Under the pieces are notes generated by a model. It was not told the origin of the DNA, did not search any database, and was given only the letters and a program-made list of their open reading frames with translations. 64,000 nucleotides of DNA from Saccopteryx bilineata (Eukaryota; Chordata; Mammalia; Chiroptera; Emballonuridae), in the NCBI RefSeq assembly GCF_036850765.1, contig NC_089493.1, positions 125,184,239 through 125,248,238 on the forward strand. The letters run 5' to 3'. Shown here piece after piece: positions 11,921 to 22,420 of the stretch (positions are counted from its first letter, which is position 1; each line of letters starts with the position of its first letter). A program made the position numbers and the translations under genes.

Positions 11921-13139
11921 TAATCCTGGGTGTCACAGTGTCTGAAACCCTAGCTTCACAGGTTTATTGTGGTTTTTGTTCCCCTCCCCCCCCCCCCCAG
12001 TCTCCTGTTAAAACACAATGCTGTTAGATGGAGAAACATTAAGTCATTATGAGTTGAAATTTTGGCTGGGACCTAAGGGTGAGCCCAAACTAGGTCTAGG
12101 GTGAAGGGCAGGACAGGGTGCTGGAAGCTGGAACAGAAAAGGCTGCTGGGCTGGCAGGTAGGAACAAAGGGTTAGTAAGGGAAGAAATAGACCTATATCT
12201 GTCACTTAGCAACTCAGAGTGTTTTTAAGGAGGGAGATATCACATAGAACCATTTGTGGCTGCAGCCAAACAAGAAAGAGCCTTAGACCCAGGATGGGTT
12301 TTTCTCAGATGAAAAAAAAAAAATCTCAACTAAGCTCAGAGAATGGGGTGACCTGACCCAAATTCCATAGAAAGTAAGCAGCAGGCCAGGATGGCCTTCA
12401 GACGCCCAAGACAATGTCCTCTGGGCAGTGCTATGCTAACTGGAGTCTGGTGGCTGCTGCCCCCACCCCTGCATGCACAATGCCTGGCTCCCTAGCCCCA
12501 CACTGGTTCTGTTTCCCAGAATGATTTCTCTTGACAAAGAATGGAGGTAAAAGGGCAAGGGAATATTTCCAAATGGTTGATCTCACAGCTGCAAATTTCA
12601 TTTTGTGCTGCATGTTGACCTCTAATTATTTCCCAGGTAGCCTGCGACCGAGATCAATAAACCTCACAGATAGTTAATATCCCCTCTGGCATCCTCGGCT
12701 TTTGGTTAAAAAACAGTCAAATTCTAAGTTCTCTGCAAATTTCAGCAGATTTATCATTTTCTGCTGAGTCCTAGGAACTATCATTCAGCCAAGGATCTGC
12801 TTGAGGTGTGGGGAGTTCATGGCGACCTGAAGGGACGGCTGGGAGGGAACTCACAGAGCGGCTGGCTTGAGTTCCTCGTGTCCGAGTGGGAGGACCGAAG
12901 ACCAGAGAGGCCTGCAGGACCACGAGGGCGTGGGAACACCAGCTCCTTCCTCCTGTTGATCTTCTCACACAACCTAGCTGCCTCCGTTTTGTTATTAGTA
13001 GAATGCTGGAGTCGTGGTTGTTTTGTTAACTTGTCCTCAGAGAGCTTTTATAGAGAAGGCTTGGATGCAGTAGAGGATGCAACAGCTTTGTAATTATAAA
13101 TACTGTTTCCTTCAGTCCCCTTCCTCTCCACTTAATAGT
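11921..13139. other. unique non-coding DNA
   Basis: Holds a C13 run at 11,986-11,998, one copy of a 37-bp dispersed repeat at 12,134-12,170, an A-run near 12,309-12,324 and a weak antisense MIR at about 12,280-12,400. The A/T-rich piece at 12,600-12,740 lacks repeat character. No gene recognised. Confidence 0.5.
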
Positions 13140-13260
13140 CTGCTGACCTAGTGATGGCACTTTTCCCTCTTGCTGAGCCTCAGTTTGCTCAGCTGAGCAA
13201 TGGGAATGATAATCATCCCTGTCTGAAGACTTGCATGAAGGTTCAATGAGTGTTGCTGAA
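13140..13260 (+). repeat. MIR SINE fragment
   Basis: Sense MIR: 'tgagcctcagtttgctcagc', 'gcaatgggaatgataatcat' and 'gcatgaaggttcaatgag'. Confidence 0.65.
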
Positions 13261-13479
13261 AGTCCTGACTCAGAGTCTACAGAAAACTAGTAGGAACATC
13301 CCTGAACCCGAGGGAGGCTCAAGACTAATCAGTAGACACTGGGTCCGCTCAGTCTAGACATGCCAGGCAGGGATAGGCTGACTGCAAGCTGAACCTCACT
13401 CTACAACCAAGACTTACTAAGGCTGCCCTGGCCAGAGTGTGTTGATTGCCCTACTGATTACTGGGGCCTGGTAGCAAGG

Positions 13480-13555
13480 ATGGAATCGGTGATGCCCTGG
13501 AATGCCCCTCAAAGTGCCAAGCTCCACATAGGTGCTCAGAAATGTTTGTTAAATG
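13480..13555 (+). repeat. L2/MIR-type 3' end remnant
   Basis: Ends in 'cataggtgctcagaaatgtt' followed by 'tgttaaatgca', the characteristic end of L2/MIR-related elements. Confidence 0.45.
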
Positions 13556-13618
13556 CACACAAGCACAAGGCAGGGTCTAGTTAACATGACAAGGACTGGG
13601 TGGGATCACCCAGCCTGC

Positions 13619-13685
<67 letters not shown>
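13619..13685. repeat. (CT)n(CA)n compound microsatellite
   Basis: About 45 bp of CT units with one TTT interruption, then about 23 bp of CA units. It accounts for the Ser-Leu and His-Thr runs in the overlapping open frames. Confidence 0.95.
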
Positions 13686-13889
13686 GATTAGTCAAAAAGC
13701 CCAAAGTTTCTATTAGTCTCATAGTCTTCATCCAACGGCTGACCAAATCTGAGCACCAAACTCTGACTTCTCATATCCGTGCCTGTGTCATGTTGGTCAT
13801 GTTGGGTCTGGAATCGACTGAAGGCCAGATCCTTTTCCTATCCCTGCCCAATCTCAAAGATGGTGCATTTCAGCAGTGAACGCCCATCT

Positions 13890-14060
13890 AGGATTTGTAA
13901 ACTGTGGTGTGACCTCAGCATGACACTAACTTAGCTGTGTGATTCTGAGAAACTCACTTTACATGCTGGGCTGGACACTCGGCTTGACTCACTGTCCGTG
14001 GTCCGTGAGGTGGAAAGGTGCCTGGGTGTGACTGTCTACAGCGTCCCTGTGAGACAGACC
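13890..14060 (+). repeat. MIR SINE remnant
   Basis: 'aacttagctgtgtgattctg' followed by 'agaaactcactttac' is a diverged sense MIR core. Confidence 0.45.
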
Positions 14061-14239
14061 ACAGCTCACGAGAAGTAGGAAAGGCATGGTGAGTCAACAC
14101 ACCTAATGCTTTCAAATATTTATCCTAAATTTTAAAATTCTGCTTAAATCAGAACCCCAATTTACAAGGCAGAGGAGAACTGAGCTGCTCTGACAGACTG
14201 GAGACCAGCCAGCATGCACCCCCTCGGCAGAACACAGGT

Positions 14240-14335
14240 TGAAGAACAAATGCCTCATTTTAGAGGAGAGGAGTGGACCCAGAGAAGCCCCCTGCTCAAG
14301 GTCACATGCTTTTCACAGAACCCAGAGTCCTTGGG
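14240..14335 (-). repeat. MIR SINE remnant
   Basis: 'gcctcattttagaggagagg' and 'ctgctcaaggtcacatgc' are antisense MIR core words. Strongly diverged. Confidence 0.45.
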
Positions 14336-14919
14336 AGGCAGGTGCATCTACTGCTGTGGTACTGGTTCTGAAGGTCCATCTGCCACCTGAGCCCCCTGGG
14401 AGCTGCCGTGGTCACCAGGCAACCTTGTGCTGCCCAGCACTCCTCACTGGCACCTTGCAGCTGTCCTCACAGCCAGACCACTTCAGAAAAGGCTGCTGGG
14501 CTGGCAGCTAGGAACAAAGGGATTAGGCCCCCTTTGACAAACAGTGTCCCTTCATTTGCATGTCATTAAGCTGCAGGCCAGTAAGCGACGTGAACACATA
14601 GCTTTAGAGGCCCTGCCAAGCTGGGCACGAAGGAGGTGGGGGGGAGGGGCTTCATTTGCACTTTAGACACTAGCCCTGAGCCATAGGGGGCTTTGAAAAA
14701 AGAGGGCTTTCTTGAAGAGAAAACTGGGGGTCTGGGGTGGACTTGGGGATGCCTTCATTTCAGTGGTGAACCCAGCTTTTCCCTGTCTCCTTCCCAAACT
14801 AGGACCCAAGCTGGAAAAGGCCTTTTATGGGGGGGGGGGGCTTTTTTGCTCTGAGAGTTCCAACTTGGCACCATGTAATGGCTTGGGGAAAGAGAAGCAA
14901 ATTCTGGATTCTGGGCTCC

Positions 14920-14922
<3 letters not shown>
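14336..14922. other. unique non-coding DNA
   Basis: Contains the second copy of the 37-bp dispersed repeat (14,484-14,520), a G12 run at 14,829-14,840 and a compact A/T-GC mixed block at 14,530-14,640 free of repeat character. No gene recognised. Confidence 0.5.

Positions 14923-15010
<88 letters not shown>
14923..15010. repeat. (TC)n microsatellite
   Basis: About 88 bp of TC dinucleotides with a single TTT interruption. It generates the Arg-Glu runs on the minus strand. The polypurine/polypyrimidine mirror symmetry could allow triplex (H-DNA) formation. Confidence 0.96.
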
Positions 15011-15012
<2 letters not shown>

Positions 15013-17102
15013 GCAGACACACATACAACTGCCAAGCCAAAAATAAAAAATAAAAAAAGAAGGAAGAATCGCACACAGCCCACATTTCCCAGCAGCCCAC
15101 CCTGTGTGAGACCTCCTGGCTGCTCTGATTGACAGGACTCTCAGTGCAAGAGGTTTCCTGTGATAGAGAAAGAGGTTTTCTTGAAGCATTCAACTCCTGA
15201 CCTTTAGAAGTTCCAGGAGCGAAATGATTTCCAGTCACTTGGGCCTGAGTGAAAGGTGTGTACATTGATCGAAGGCGAGGCTTGGGCCTCCTGAGGTTTC
15301 CATGTGATGTCATTAAAATCTTACAATCGAGTTATCCTGATGTATTCCACCAGCCCCCTTCTCGGGATGATTAGTAAATAGACTCAGAGTGACACATTAG
15401 GAAATGCATTCTCCAAATGCTGCCCCAGCTCCAGGAAGGCCTGCAAGTGAGTTAGGAGCCTGGAACCAAAATCTGGCCTCGGCCCTTTGAGGTTTTCTTC
15501 TGTGACTTGTCATTAGGCTATGGTAACTACTCTTGCTTCCTCTCATATTTCTACTTCTATTTCCCTTCATCTTGTAAAGACATCTACCCTTCTGGCGTAA
15601 GGTGGCTGTGTAGGGGGCCTGGCTAGTCATGTTCCTGGTCTGGGGGCACAGCTGACCCTGCCGAGCTGGTGAGGACTTGCCCTGGGATCGCTCTCTTTCT
15701 CCCCAAGGAGCCTGAACTGGGAGTATGAATGTGTGGGCACAGCTGTTTCCTACCCTGTATGGGTCTGTCTGCAGGAGAAGCCCAGCACAACAGCAGAGAG
15801 GAGTGCAGAGAGTGCCTCCTTCTACTCTGGGGGGCGGCCTGCCAGCTCTTCCAGCTCCACGAGCCTTCAAACTCCTCTTTTGCTTAAGTGACCCAAGGTT
15901 CACTTCAGTTTCTTGCAACCTGCCATAGTGGGTACGGATATTCCCAAAGCATAATTGTCTGGGGCTGTGGGACCATGAAATCGATAGGGAATGACATACA
16001 GTTGTGCATGTCACAGGTGCCAACCACAGCAGCTCCTCAGGGCCACTGAAGCACACCCACATGGAGAGACGAACTTTTCTTCTTTACAGCTTCTAGAACA
16101 ACGCCTGGCACGTAGCTCCTCCAATCAGCTCCCCAGAGGGCCGTCTCCTGTCTTCCATCCCGTCTTTCTGACTCTCTGCTCCCTCCCAGGTTCAACAGTA
16201 TGTGGCCCAGCAGTCCTTCCCCGACTCCACTGTGCCATGCTCGCTCTTTCCACACTTCTTGGTACTGAGTCCAAGTATAGTTCCAGGGTCAGGCAAAAGC
16301 AGAATCCGATTGGCTCGGGTTATCTTGCTGTGCTGGACCACCCCCTAGGTCAGTCTGGTGTCTTTGAATCGCTGTGCATGCCTGAGCCAGTCAGCTGAGG
16401 AGGTGGGGCAAGGGTCACCTGACATGAAACACAGCTACCGTGGCTGGTGGCTGCCGAAGAGGTCGCAGGCAAGCCAGTGCTCCATAGGGGCCACAGCGGC
16501 TCTAGCACAGACCTCTTGTGCAGAGAAGGCAGGGGGGCCAGCACCATCCACACTCCCCTTTCCCCTAAGCTCCATCTGAGGCACAAGGTTTCTAGCTGGC
16601 AGTGGAGCCCCCCCACCCTGCACCTCTGGTGCGCTTCTTGCTTGAATTGCAAATGGAATCGCTGCATAAACCCTATATAATTCAGAGCCCCATGTTGGTG
16701 GTATCTTATTTTTCAATTTCTTTTTTTTTAATTGACTGAACATATTTTATGCAAGCCATTCTACCTTGGTGAAGGCTGTTCCCCTGTGATTCATCAGGGT
16801 AATAACTAGAAACAGCATTATTTGGCTCCATCCTCCTGTTGAGAACATCACATAACTGAGAAATGTTCATGCGTCTCGCGGAGCTCCGGGGAGAGGAGAG
16901 GGAGGCAGCGGGAGGAGGAGGGGAGAGAGGAAGGAACAAATGAACAGGCTGTGCAGGCACACACAGGTAGCATCTGCAGCTGGGGACGCTGAGAGGGAAA
17001 TAGGCCGCTTGAGGCTGTTGATCTCACACACACACACACACGCAGCCACACACACAATCCTCTACTCAGATGGCTTAGGCTTGAAAAAAATTAAAAGAAA
17101 GA
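15011..17102. other. unique non-coding DNA
   Basis: No gene recognised. A 221-codon minus-strand frame at 15,397-16,062 has no recognisable domain and no supporting splice context, and overlaps plus-strand frames. A repeat-free A/T-rich block at about 16,650-16,880 could be regulatory, but only by texture. A short CA tract lies at 17,026-17,042. Confidence 0.5.
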
Positions 17103-17285
17103 TCTGACCTGTGGTGGCTCAGTGGGTAAAGTGTCGACCTGGAACACTGAAGCCACCAGTTTGAAACCCTGGGCTTGCCGGGTCAAGGCACAGATGGGAG
17201 TTGATGCTTCCTGTTCCTCCCCCTTCTCTCTCTCTCTCTCTCTCTCTCTCTAAAATGAATAAATAAAAATCTAAAAAATAAAAAT
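17103..17285 (+). mobile_element. bat tRNA-derived SINE, short subtype
   Basis: Head 'ctgacctgtggtggctcagt', then 'ggtaaagtgtcgacctggaa', body 'gggagttgatgcttcctgtt' and a CT-rich tail followed by 'aaaatgaataaataaaaa'. Same subtype as the copies at 17,364 and 33,159. No clean target-site duplication seen. Confidence 0.88.
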
Positions 17286-17363
17286 AAACTTACAGAATTT
17301 CAAAATGAAAAGAAATGTTAGTGAGTGGTCCAAGGCTTCACTTATTATAGAAGAAAAATCAAG

Positions 17364-17542
17364 GCCTGACCTGTGGTGTACAGTGAATAAAAGCATCGAC
17401 CTGGAATGCTGAGGTCTCCAGTTCGAAACCCTGGGTTTGCTCTGTCAAGGCACATATGGGAGTTGATGCTTTCTGCTCCTCCTCCCTTCTCTCTCACTCT
17501 TTCTCCCCCCCCCTGTAAAATGAATAAATAAAAAAAAATCTT
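17364..17542 (+). mobile_element. bat tRNA-derived SINE, short subtype, perfect TSD
   Basis: Head 'gcctgacctgtggtgtacag', B-box region 'ccagttcgaaaccctggg', body 'gcacatatgggagttgatgc' and an A-rich tail. Flanked by a perfect 16-bp target-site duplication (tagaagaaaaatcaag at 17,348-17,363 and 17,543-17,558). The head has lost a few bases at 'gtggtg-tacagtg', which weakens the A box. Confidence 0.93.
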
Positions 17543-17933
17543 TAGAAGAAAAATCAAGCTCAGAAAGGTAGAAGATACCCCTACATCTTCTGTTTACAGA
17601 CACCCCATATTCCCTGGGTTGCTGGGATATTTATAAATATATAAGTCAACTAGTCTTAGCTGCAGAGCATATCTTTATTTATGTTTATTGAGCTCTTATT
17701 CCCAAGATAGAGATTTTCAGACATCCTTGTCACTTCCATCTAACATGTGACTGAATTCTTGCTATCGTTATGGGGATTGTTGCTCTGTTATTTTCATGAC
17801 CTTTGTTAGGATGGCTGAGTACCTGTAAGTATTGTTGAAAAGCCCTCCTCAGGACAGAGTGAGGAGAGCTAGACACATTGAGTGTCTTACAAACTCTAGC
17901 ATGCTTGCTGGGGCTGTGTGAATGAGTACTTTT

Positions 17934-18226
17934 TTTTTTTTTTTTTAACAGAGACAGAGAGAGAATCAGAGAGAGGGATAAACAGGGACAGACAGACAGG
18001 AATGGAGAGAGATGAGAAGCATCAATCATTAGTTTTTCATTGGGACACCTTAGTTGTTCATTGACTGCTTTCTCATATGTGCCTTGACCGGGAGGCTACA
18101 GCAGACCAAGTGACCCCTTGCTCGAGCCAGGGACCTTGCGCTCAACCTGGTGACCTCGGGGTCTCGAGCCTGGGTCCTCTGCATCCCAGCCCAACAGTCT
18201 ATCCACTGCGCCATCGCCTGGTCAGG
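17934..18226 (-). mobile_element. bat tRNA-derived SINE, long subtype
   Basis: Antisense copy. It starts with an oligo-T tail, then 'agagacagagagagaatcag', 'gagatgagaagcatcaatca' and 'tctcatatgtgccttgaccg', and ends with the head 'cactgcgccatcgcctggtc'. The flanking duplication is tgagtactttt (17,923-17,933 and 18,232-18,242). Confidence 0.93.
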
Positions 18227-18609
18227 CTGACTGAGTACTTTTAAAGTTACATAAGTCAGAATTTCTACATGGGTTCTTTCCCCAGTTTTAACCGGCACGT
18301 CCTTAATCCAGCTCCCCCCACCTCCTGCTTTGTCTGCTGCTGATTTTCAACCTCTGCCTTCTCTTATCCTCTTCCTCTCACCACTGGACAAAGTTCTGAA
18401 ACGCGACTCTCACCTGGCCCTTTGTGTCTGCCTCTGCACTGATTTGTCATTCTCTGGCTACATGTGAAAACACCCAACTCAAACAAGTTTATCAAAATGG
18501 TGGGGAGGAATGGGATATTGACAAGTCACATAACTGAATGTTCAAGGGGAGAGGCTGGGTTCCGAGGCTGAACCAATGCCACCCAGAACACCTCTTCCTT
18601 TATCTCGCA

Positions 18610-19060
18610 AGTCTGCTTTTCCTTCATGACAACTCTTTCTGAAGTTTCTATTCAACTTTTCAGTGTCTTTTATGATTTACACATATCTTATAAACAATAT
18701 AGACCTTAATATTTTTGTTCTTGTTTTTTTTTGGTAATCCAGTAGGATGATCTCTGTGTTCTAACTAGAAAGTTAAATCCATTGAATTGTTAATCTACTT
18801 GGGTTTGTGTGTACCATTTTGTTTTTGCATTTTTTTTTTTTACTCTGCTTTTTCTACTCTTGTTTTTCTTCTGTTGGATTGAGTGATCCTTGTTTCTTTA
18901 TTCCCTTATTTTCCTTTTATTATTTTGTACCTCATTCATTGTTTTAGGTTTTTCCTTAATTTTTTAAAACATGTATACTTGACTTCATGAAGTCTGAAGT
19001 TAGAAAAAAAAAACTGTATCATCAAACAATATAAGACCTTAGAATATTTTAACCACTATC
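18610..19060 (-). repeat. L1-like antisense fragment
   Basis: T-rich sequence with the texture and phrases of antisense L1/HAL1 DNA ('gaattgttaatctacttggg', 'tgtaccattttgtttttgca'). The family cannot be assigned by eye and no open frame survives. Confidence 0.4.
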
Positions 19061-19079
19061 AGCCCCTTCCCATCTTTTT

Positions 19080-19568
19080 TCTTTAATTTATTGATTTGAG
19101 GGAAAGAGAGAAAAACATTATTTTGTTGTTCCATTTATCTATACATTCCTTGGCTGATTTTTTTTACATTGTGTAAAATAAATAGATGGTGTTTTATTTT
19201 TATTTTTAACTGAATTTATGGGAGTGACACTGGTTAACATAACGATACAGGCTTCAGGTGCCCAGTTCTACCACGCACCTCTGTGCACTGTCCTGTGCTC
19301 ACCCGTGTCAAGTCTCCGTTTGTCACCACTTACCCCCGCCACCCCCACCCACCAAGCACCACACTGTTGTCTGTGTCTATGAGTTTTTTCTTTTTCCCCT
19401 TTTTTGTCCTTCTTTGCTCAATTCCTCCACCCCCTTGCCCAGTCTCCCCCCAACTCCCTGACAGCTGTCAGCCCACTGGTTGATCTTTTATGTGCCCTGA
19501 CCAGGGATCAAACACACAACCTTGGCATATCAGAATGATGCTCTAACTAACTGAGCACCAGGCCAGGA
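19080..19568 (-). mobile_element. older bat SINE split by an L1 3' end
   Basis: The 3' half (antisense, 19,080-19,157: 'tttattgatttgagggaaag' and 'ccatttatctatacattcct') and the tRNA-like head (19,483-19,568: 'gccctgaccagggatcaaac', 'ctaactaactgagcaccagg') are parts of one SINE separated by about 320 bp. The junctions 'ggctgatt' (19,152) and 'ggttgatc' (19,479) look like a short target-site duplication. Confidence 0.7.
19165..19478 (-). repeat. L1 3' UTR fragment inserted in a SINE
   Basis: 'ttatgggagtgacactggtt' followed by 'aacataacgatacaggcttc' is a recurrent antisense L1 3' UTR motif in bats and other laurasiatherians. The following C/T-rich section is the complement of the polypurine tract of the 3' UTR. 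It disrupts the SINE at 19,080-19,568. Confidence 0.6.
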
Positions 19569-19788
19569 CAGTCCCTTTCCATCTTACATGTGATTCTTAT
19601 TCAGTACTTTAGATCCACATTGTTTCATATCCCTACTTGCTTAATATGATCACAATACACTGTATTGCTTAATGAAAAGGGCATGTTCTGAGAAATGCAT
19701 CGTTAGGTGATTTCCTTGTGTGAACGTCATCGAGTGTACTTACACAAACCTAGGTAGTCTCGACTACTACATAACAAGGCTAAATGCC

Positions 19789-20052
19789 CAGCGATTTTCA
19801 ACGTTTTTCATCTAATGACACATATAAACTAATTACTAAAATTCTGTGGCACACCACAAAATACATTTTTTTGCATATCTGACAAAAAAGTAGGTATAAA
19901 TTTGATTCATCCACACCAGACTGCCATTCTTGTGTTGGCTATTGTCATTTTTTATTTGACAATCTAAGGGAAAAGAAGTCAGTGTCCCTGACTAAACAGT
20001 CAGGTTTTGCATGTTTTAAAAATTCTTGTGGTACACTGGTTGAAAATCATTG
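19789..20052. mobile_element. non-autonomous hAT-type element
   Basis: 264 bp with terminal inverted repeats CAGCGATTTTCAACG at the left and CAATGATTTTCAACCA (reverse complement of the right end). It is inserted in the MER2/Tigger element at a site that in intact copies reads approximately GTATAGCC; the right flank is GTCTAGCC (20,053-20,060). The left copy of the 8-bp duplication is partly lost. There is no coding capacity. Confidence 0.75.
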
Positions 20053-20240
20053 GTCTAGCCTACTGCTGCTTGGCTATAAGCCCACACAGCATGTTACTCT
20101 ACTGAGTACTGCAGGCAACTGCAGCACAATGGTGAGTGTTTGTGTATCTAAGCATATCTAAATATAGGAAAGTTATAGTAAAAATATGGTTTAAAAAAAG
20201 ATTAAAAATGGTATGTCTGCATAGGGTACTTATTATGGGT

Positions 20241-20496
20241 GGAACCTGCAGGATGGGAAGTGGCTCTGGGTGAGTCAGGAAGAGAGTGCTGAATGAATGT
20301 GAAGGCCCAGGGACTCCCAAACCACAAAGGCAGTGCCATGACATATTTCAGCCTTCACAAGACACAGGCTGCTATTATAAAGTATTAATGTTTATAATAA
20401 TTTATTACATGGTGTACAGTAATGCCCTAGACTTTCACGTGCACTCAGCACTCTCTCCTTGACTCACCCAGAGCCACTTCCAGTCCTGCAGGATCC
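20241..20496. repeat. 72-bp inverted repeat pair
   Basis: Arms at 20,241-20,312 and 20,425-20,496 match at 61 of 72 positions by hand alignment, separated by 112 bp. The shared core is 'gaagtggctctgggtgagtc'. It lies inside the MER2/Tigger remnant and is probably native to that element. Confidence 0.85.
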
Positions 20497-20889
20497 ACTC
20501 ATGATTAACACTGCACACTTAGGCTACACTAAATTTATATAAAAATATTTTTTATTTTTCAATAATACATTAAACTTAGCTTACAGTAACTCTCTTACTT
20601 TATAAGCTGCTTAGTTTTTTAAAAACTTTTCAATTCTTTTGTAATAACACAGCTTAAAACATAAAGACATTATATGGCTGTACAAAAATAGTCCATTCTC
20701 TATATCCTTATTCTATGTAATAGCTGTGAGCAATACATTTTGCTATGGCTTTATGATGTCTCTAGGTAATATACATTTTTCAGATCCATTATAATATTTT
20801 GGAAACACCACCATATATGTGGTCCATGATTGACCAAAACATCATTATGTGGTATGTGACTATATTCTATATAGAAAATACTTTACTGG

Positions 20890-22420
20890 ATATAGCCATA
20901 CGTTTTTCATTTTCTTTGCTTACCAGTTCTTTTTGCATCTCAGTCCTTATTTTTAGGTAGAATTTTCTTTTTCCTGATATAATCCTGCTATAGATCTTTC
21001 AAAGAAGATCTGTTAGTAGAAACCCCTGTTTGTCTGTGTTTGAAATAACCTTTACTTTTCCTTCTATGTGATTCTTAATTAGAATTCTAATCATCTCTGT
21101 GAAGACATTGCATTTTCCCTTTGTTTCTATAGTTGCTATTGAAATCTGCTATTGCTTCTCTAGTTGCTAATTGTTATTCCTTTATAATAATCTATCTTTC
21201 CTCTCTTATCTCTCTTAAGATGTTCTCTTTGTCTTTGAGATCTTCAGATTTAATAGAAGATGTGAGGTTCAAAGGGTGGGTTTATTTATCCTGATTGGGA
21301 CTGCATGAGATTTCTGAGTTTGAGGATTAAGACTTATCAGTAATACTAAAAAATTCTTATCCAATATATTGTACAATATTTCTCCCCTCTCATTTTCTAT
21401 ATTTTTTTCTGTAATTCCCATTAGGTGGGGGGCTTCTTATCCTATCTTTCATATCCCTTAACCACTCTTTCAAAAATCTCTAATTTTCTGCATGCTAAGT
21501 ATTTCCTTAGCTATATTTTCAAGTTCACCAGTCCTCTCTTCATTTGTGTCTAATCCAGTCTTGAACTCATTCATTTTTAAATATCAATTATTGTATTTTT
21601 TCATGATTAACACTGTGCACATAAGTTACTCTAAATTTATTTTAAAATATTTTTTTTATCATTCTTTGATAATGAATTCTATCAGGTCCTTTTTTGCAAC
21701 ATGTAAGCTATTTCCTCACTGTCCTGTTTTTTTTTATGTGACTGATTCTTTCTTTTACCTATTTATTCATTTCAAGCCTAGCAGTCTGTGAGTGGAAGGT
21801 GTTAGGGTCCAGTATTGCTCTTTGTTGAGTTTCCTGACCTTCACTCAAGGTAGGTAGGTTCCTTGTCTGTTTGTTATATAGGATTATAAGGCTACTGTCA
21901 GTGGAGCTCTATCTGTGGGAAATCCTTTGGGTTGACGGTATGTTGCCAAAGAGTCATGAGTTCACTTTCACCCAGTCCCCCAGAGGCATTCTTACCCAGC
22001 CAGGCATCATTTTTATGTTACTGTACAGACTCAGGAATTCCCAGACTGGGAAGATAGCACTGTGACATACCTCAACTCCTCACAAGACAAGAGGCTGGCA
22101 TTATACATTACCAGGGGAGACTCCTCTCTCCAGAGCTCAGATCAAGACAAACAGCATTCCCATGTCCTCCCTGTGGAAGAGATTTTTCTAGTCTAGAAAA
22201 ACCCCTTGCTCTAAACACAGTGCTTGGAGGATCCCACCTTTTTATAGGGTCCTCGTTTCAAACTCAGTGCAGAATCAAAGCCTGGTTTCATGTTCCCTGT
22301 GAGGATCCGATCTCAAGTCCAAGTTATAGAAACGACACTACCCACCCCACCCTGAGGCAGCTACAACCTCAATGTATAGGTCAAAGGCTCTAACTTTTGT
22401 TTCATTTTCATTTTGAATTC
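20890..22420 (-). repeat. ancient L1/HAL1-like antisense region
   Basis: A T-rich stretch whose phrases follow antisense L1/HAL1 ORF1-region DNA in order: 'gattgggactgcatgagatt', 'tgtaattcccattaggtggg', 'tattttcaagttcaccagtc'. It is strongly diverged with no open frame. The section after 21,830 may be the 5' part of the same element. A short piece at 21,602-21,659 resembles Tigger sequence at 20,498-20,556. Confidence 0.45.

Larger units (their letters stand above)
19656..20863. mobile_element. MER2/Tigger2-type DNA transposon remnant
   Basis: The left end 'gttctgagaaatgcatcgtt', 'gagtgtacttacacaaacct', the middle 'agcatgttactctactgagt' and the right end 'tgattgaccaaaacatcatt' match my memory of MER2/Tigger2. 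These are TcMar-Tigger elements, which insert at TA. No transposase frame survives. A 264-bp hAT-like element sits inside (19,789-20,052), and a pair of 72-bp inverted repeats lies at 20,241-20,312 and 20,425-20,496. Confidence 0.75.

Noticed and set aside
14755..15313. Arg-Glu repeat proteins on the minus strand
   Set aside because: Entirely produced by the (TC)n microsatellite at 14,923-15,010.
15397..16062. 221-codon minus-strand open frame
   Set aside because: No recognised family, no splice signals at sensible places and overlapping frames on the other strand. Chance is the simpler explanation.
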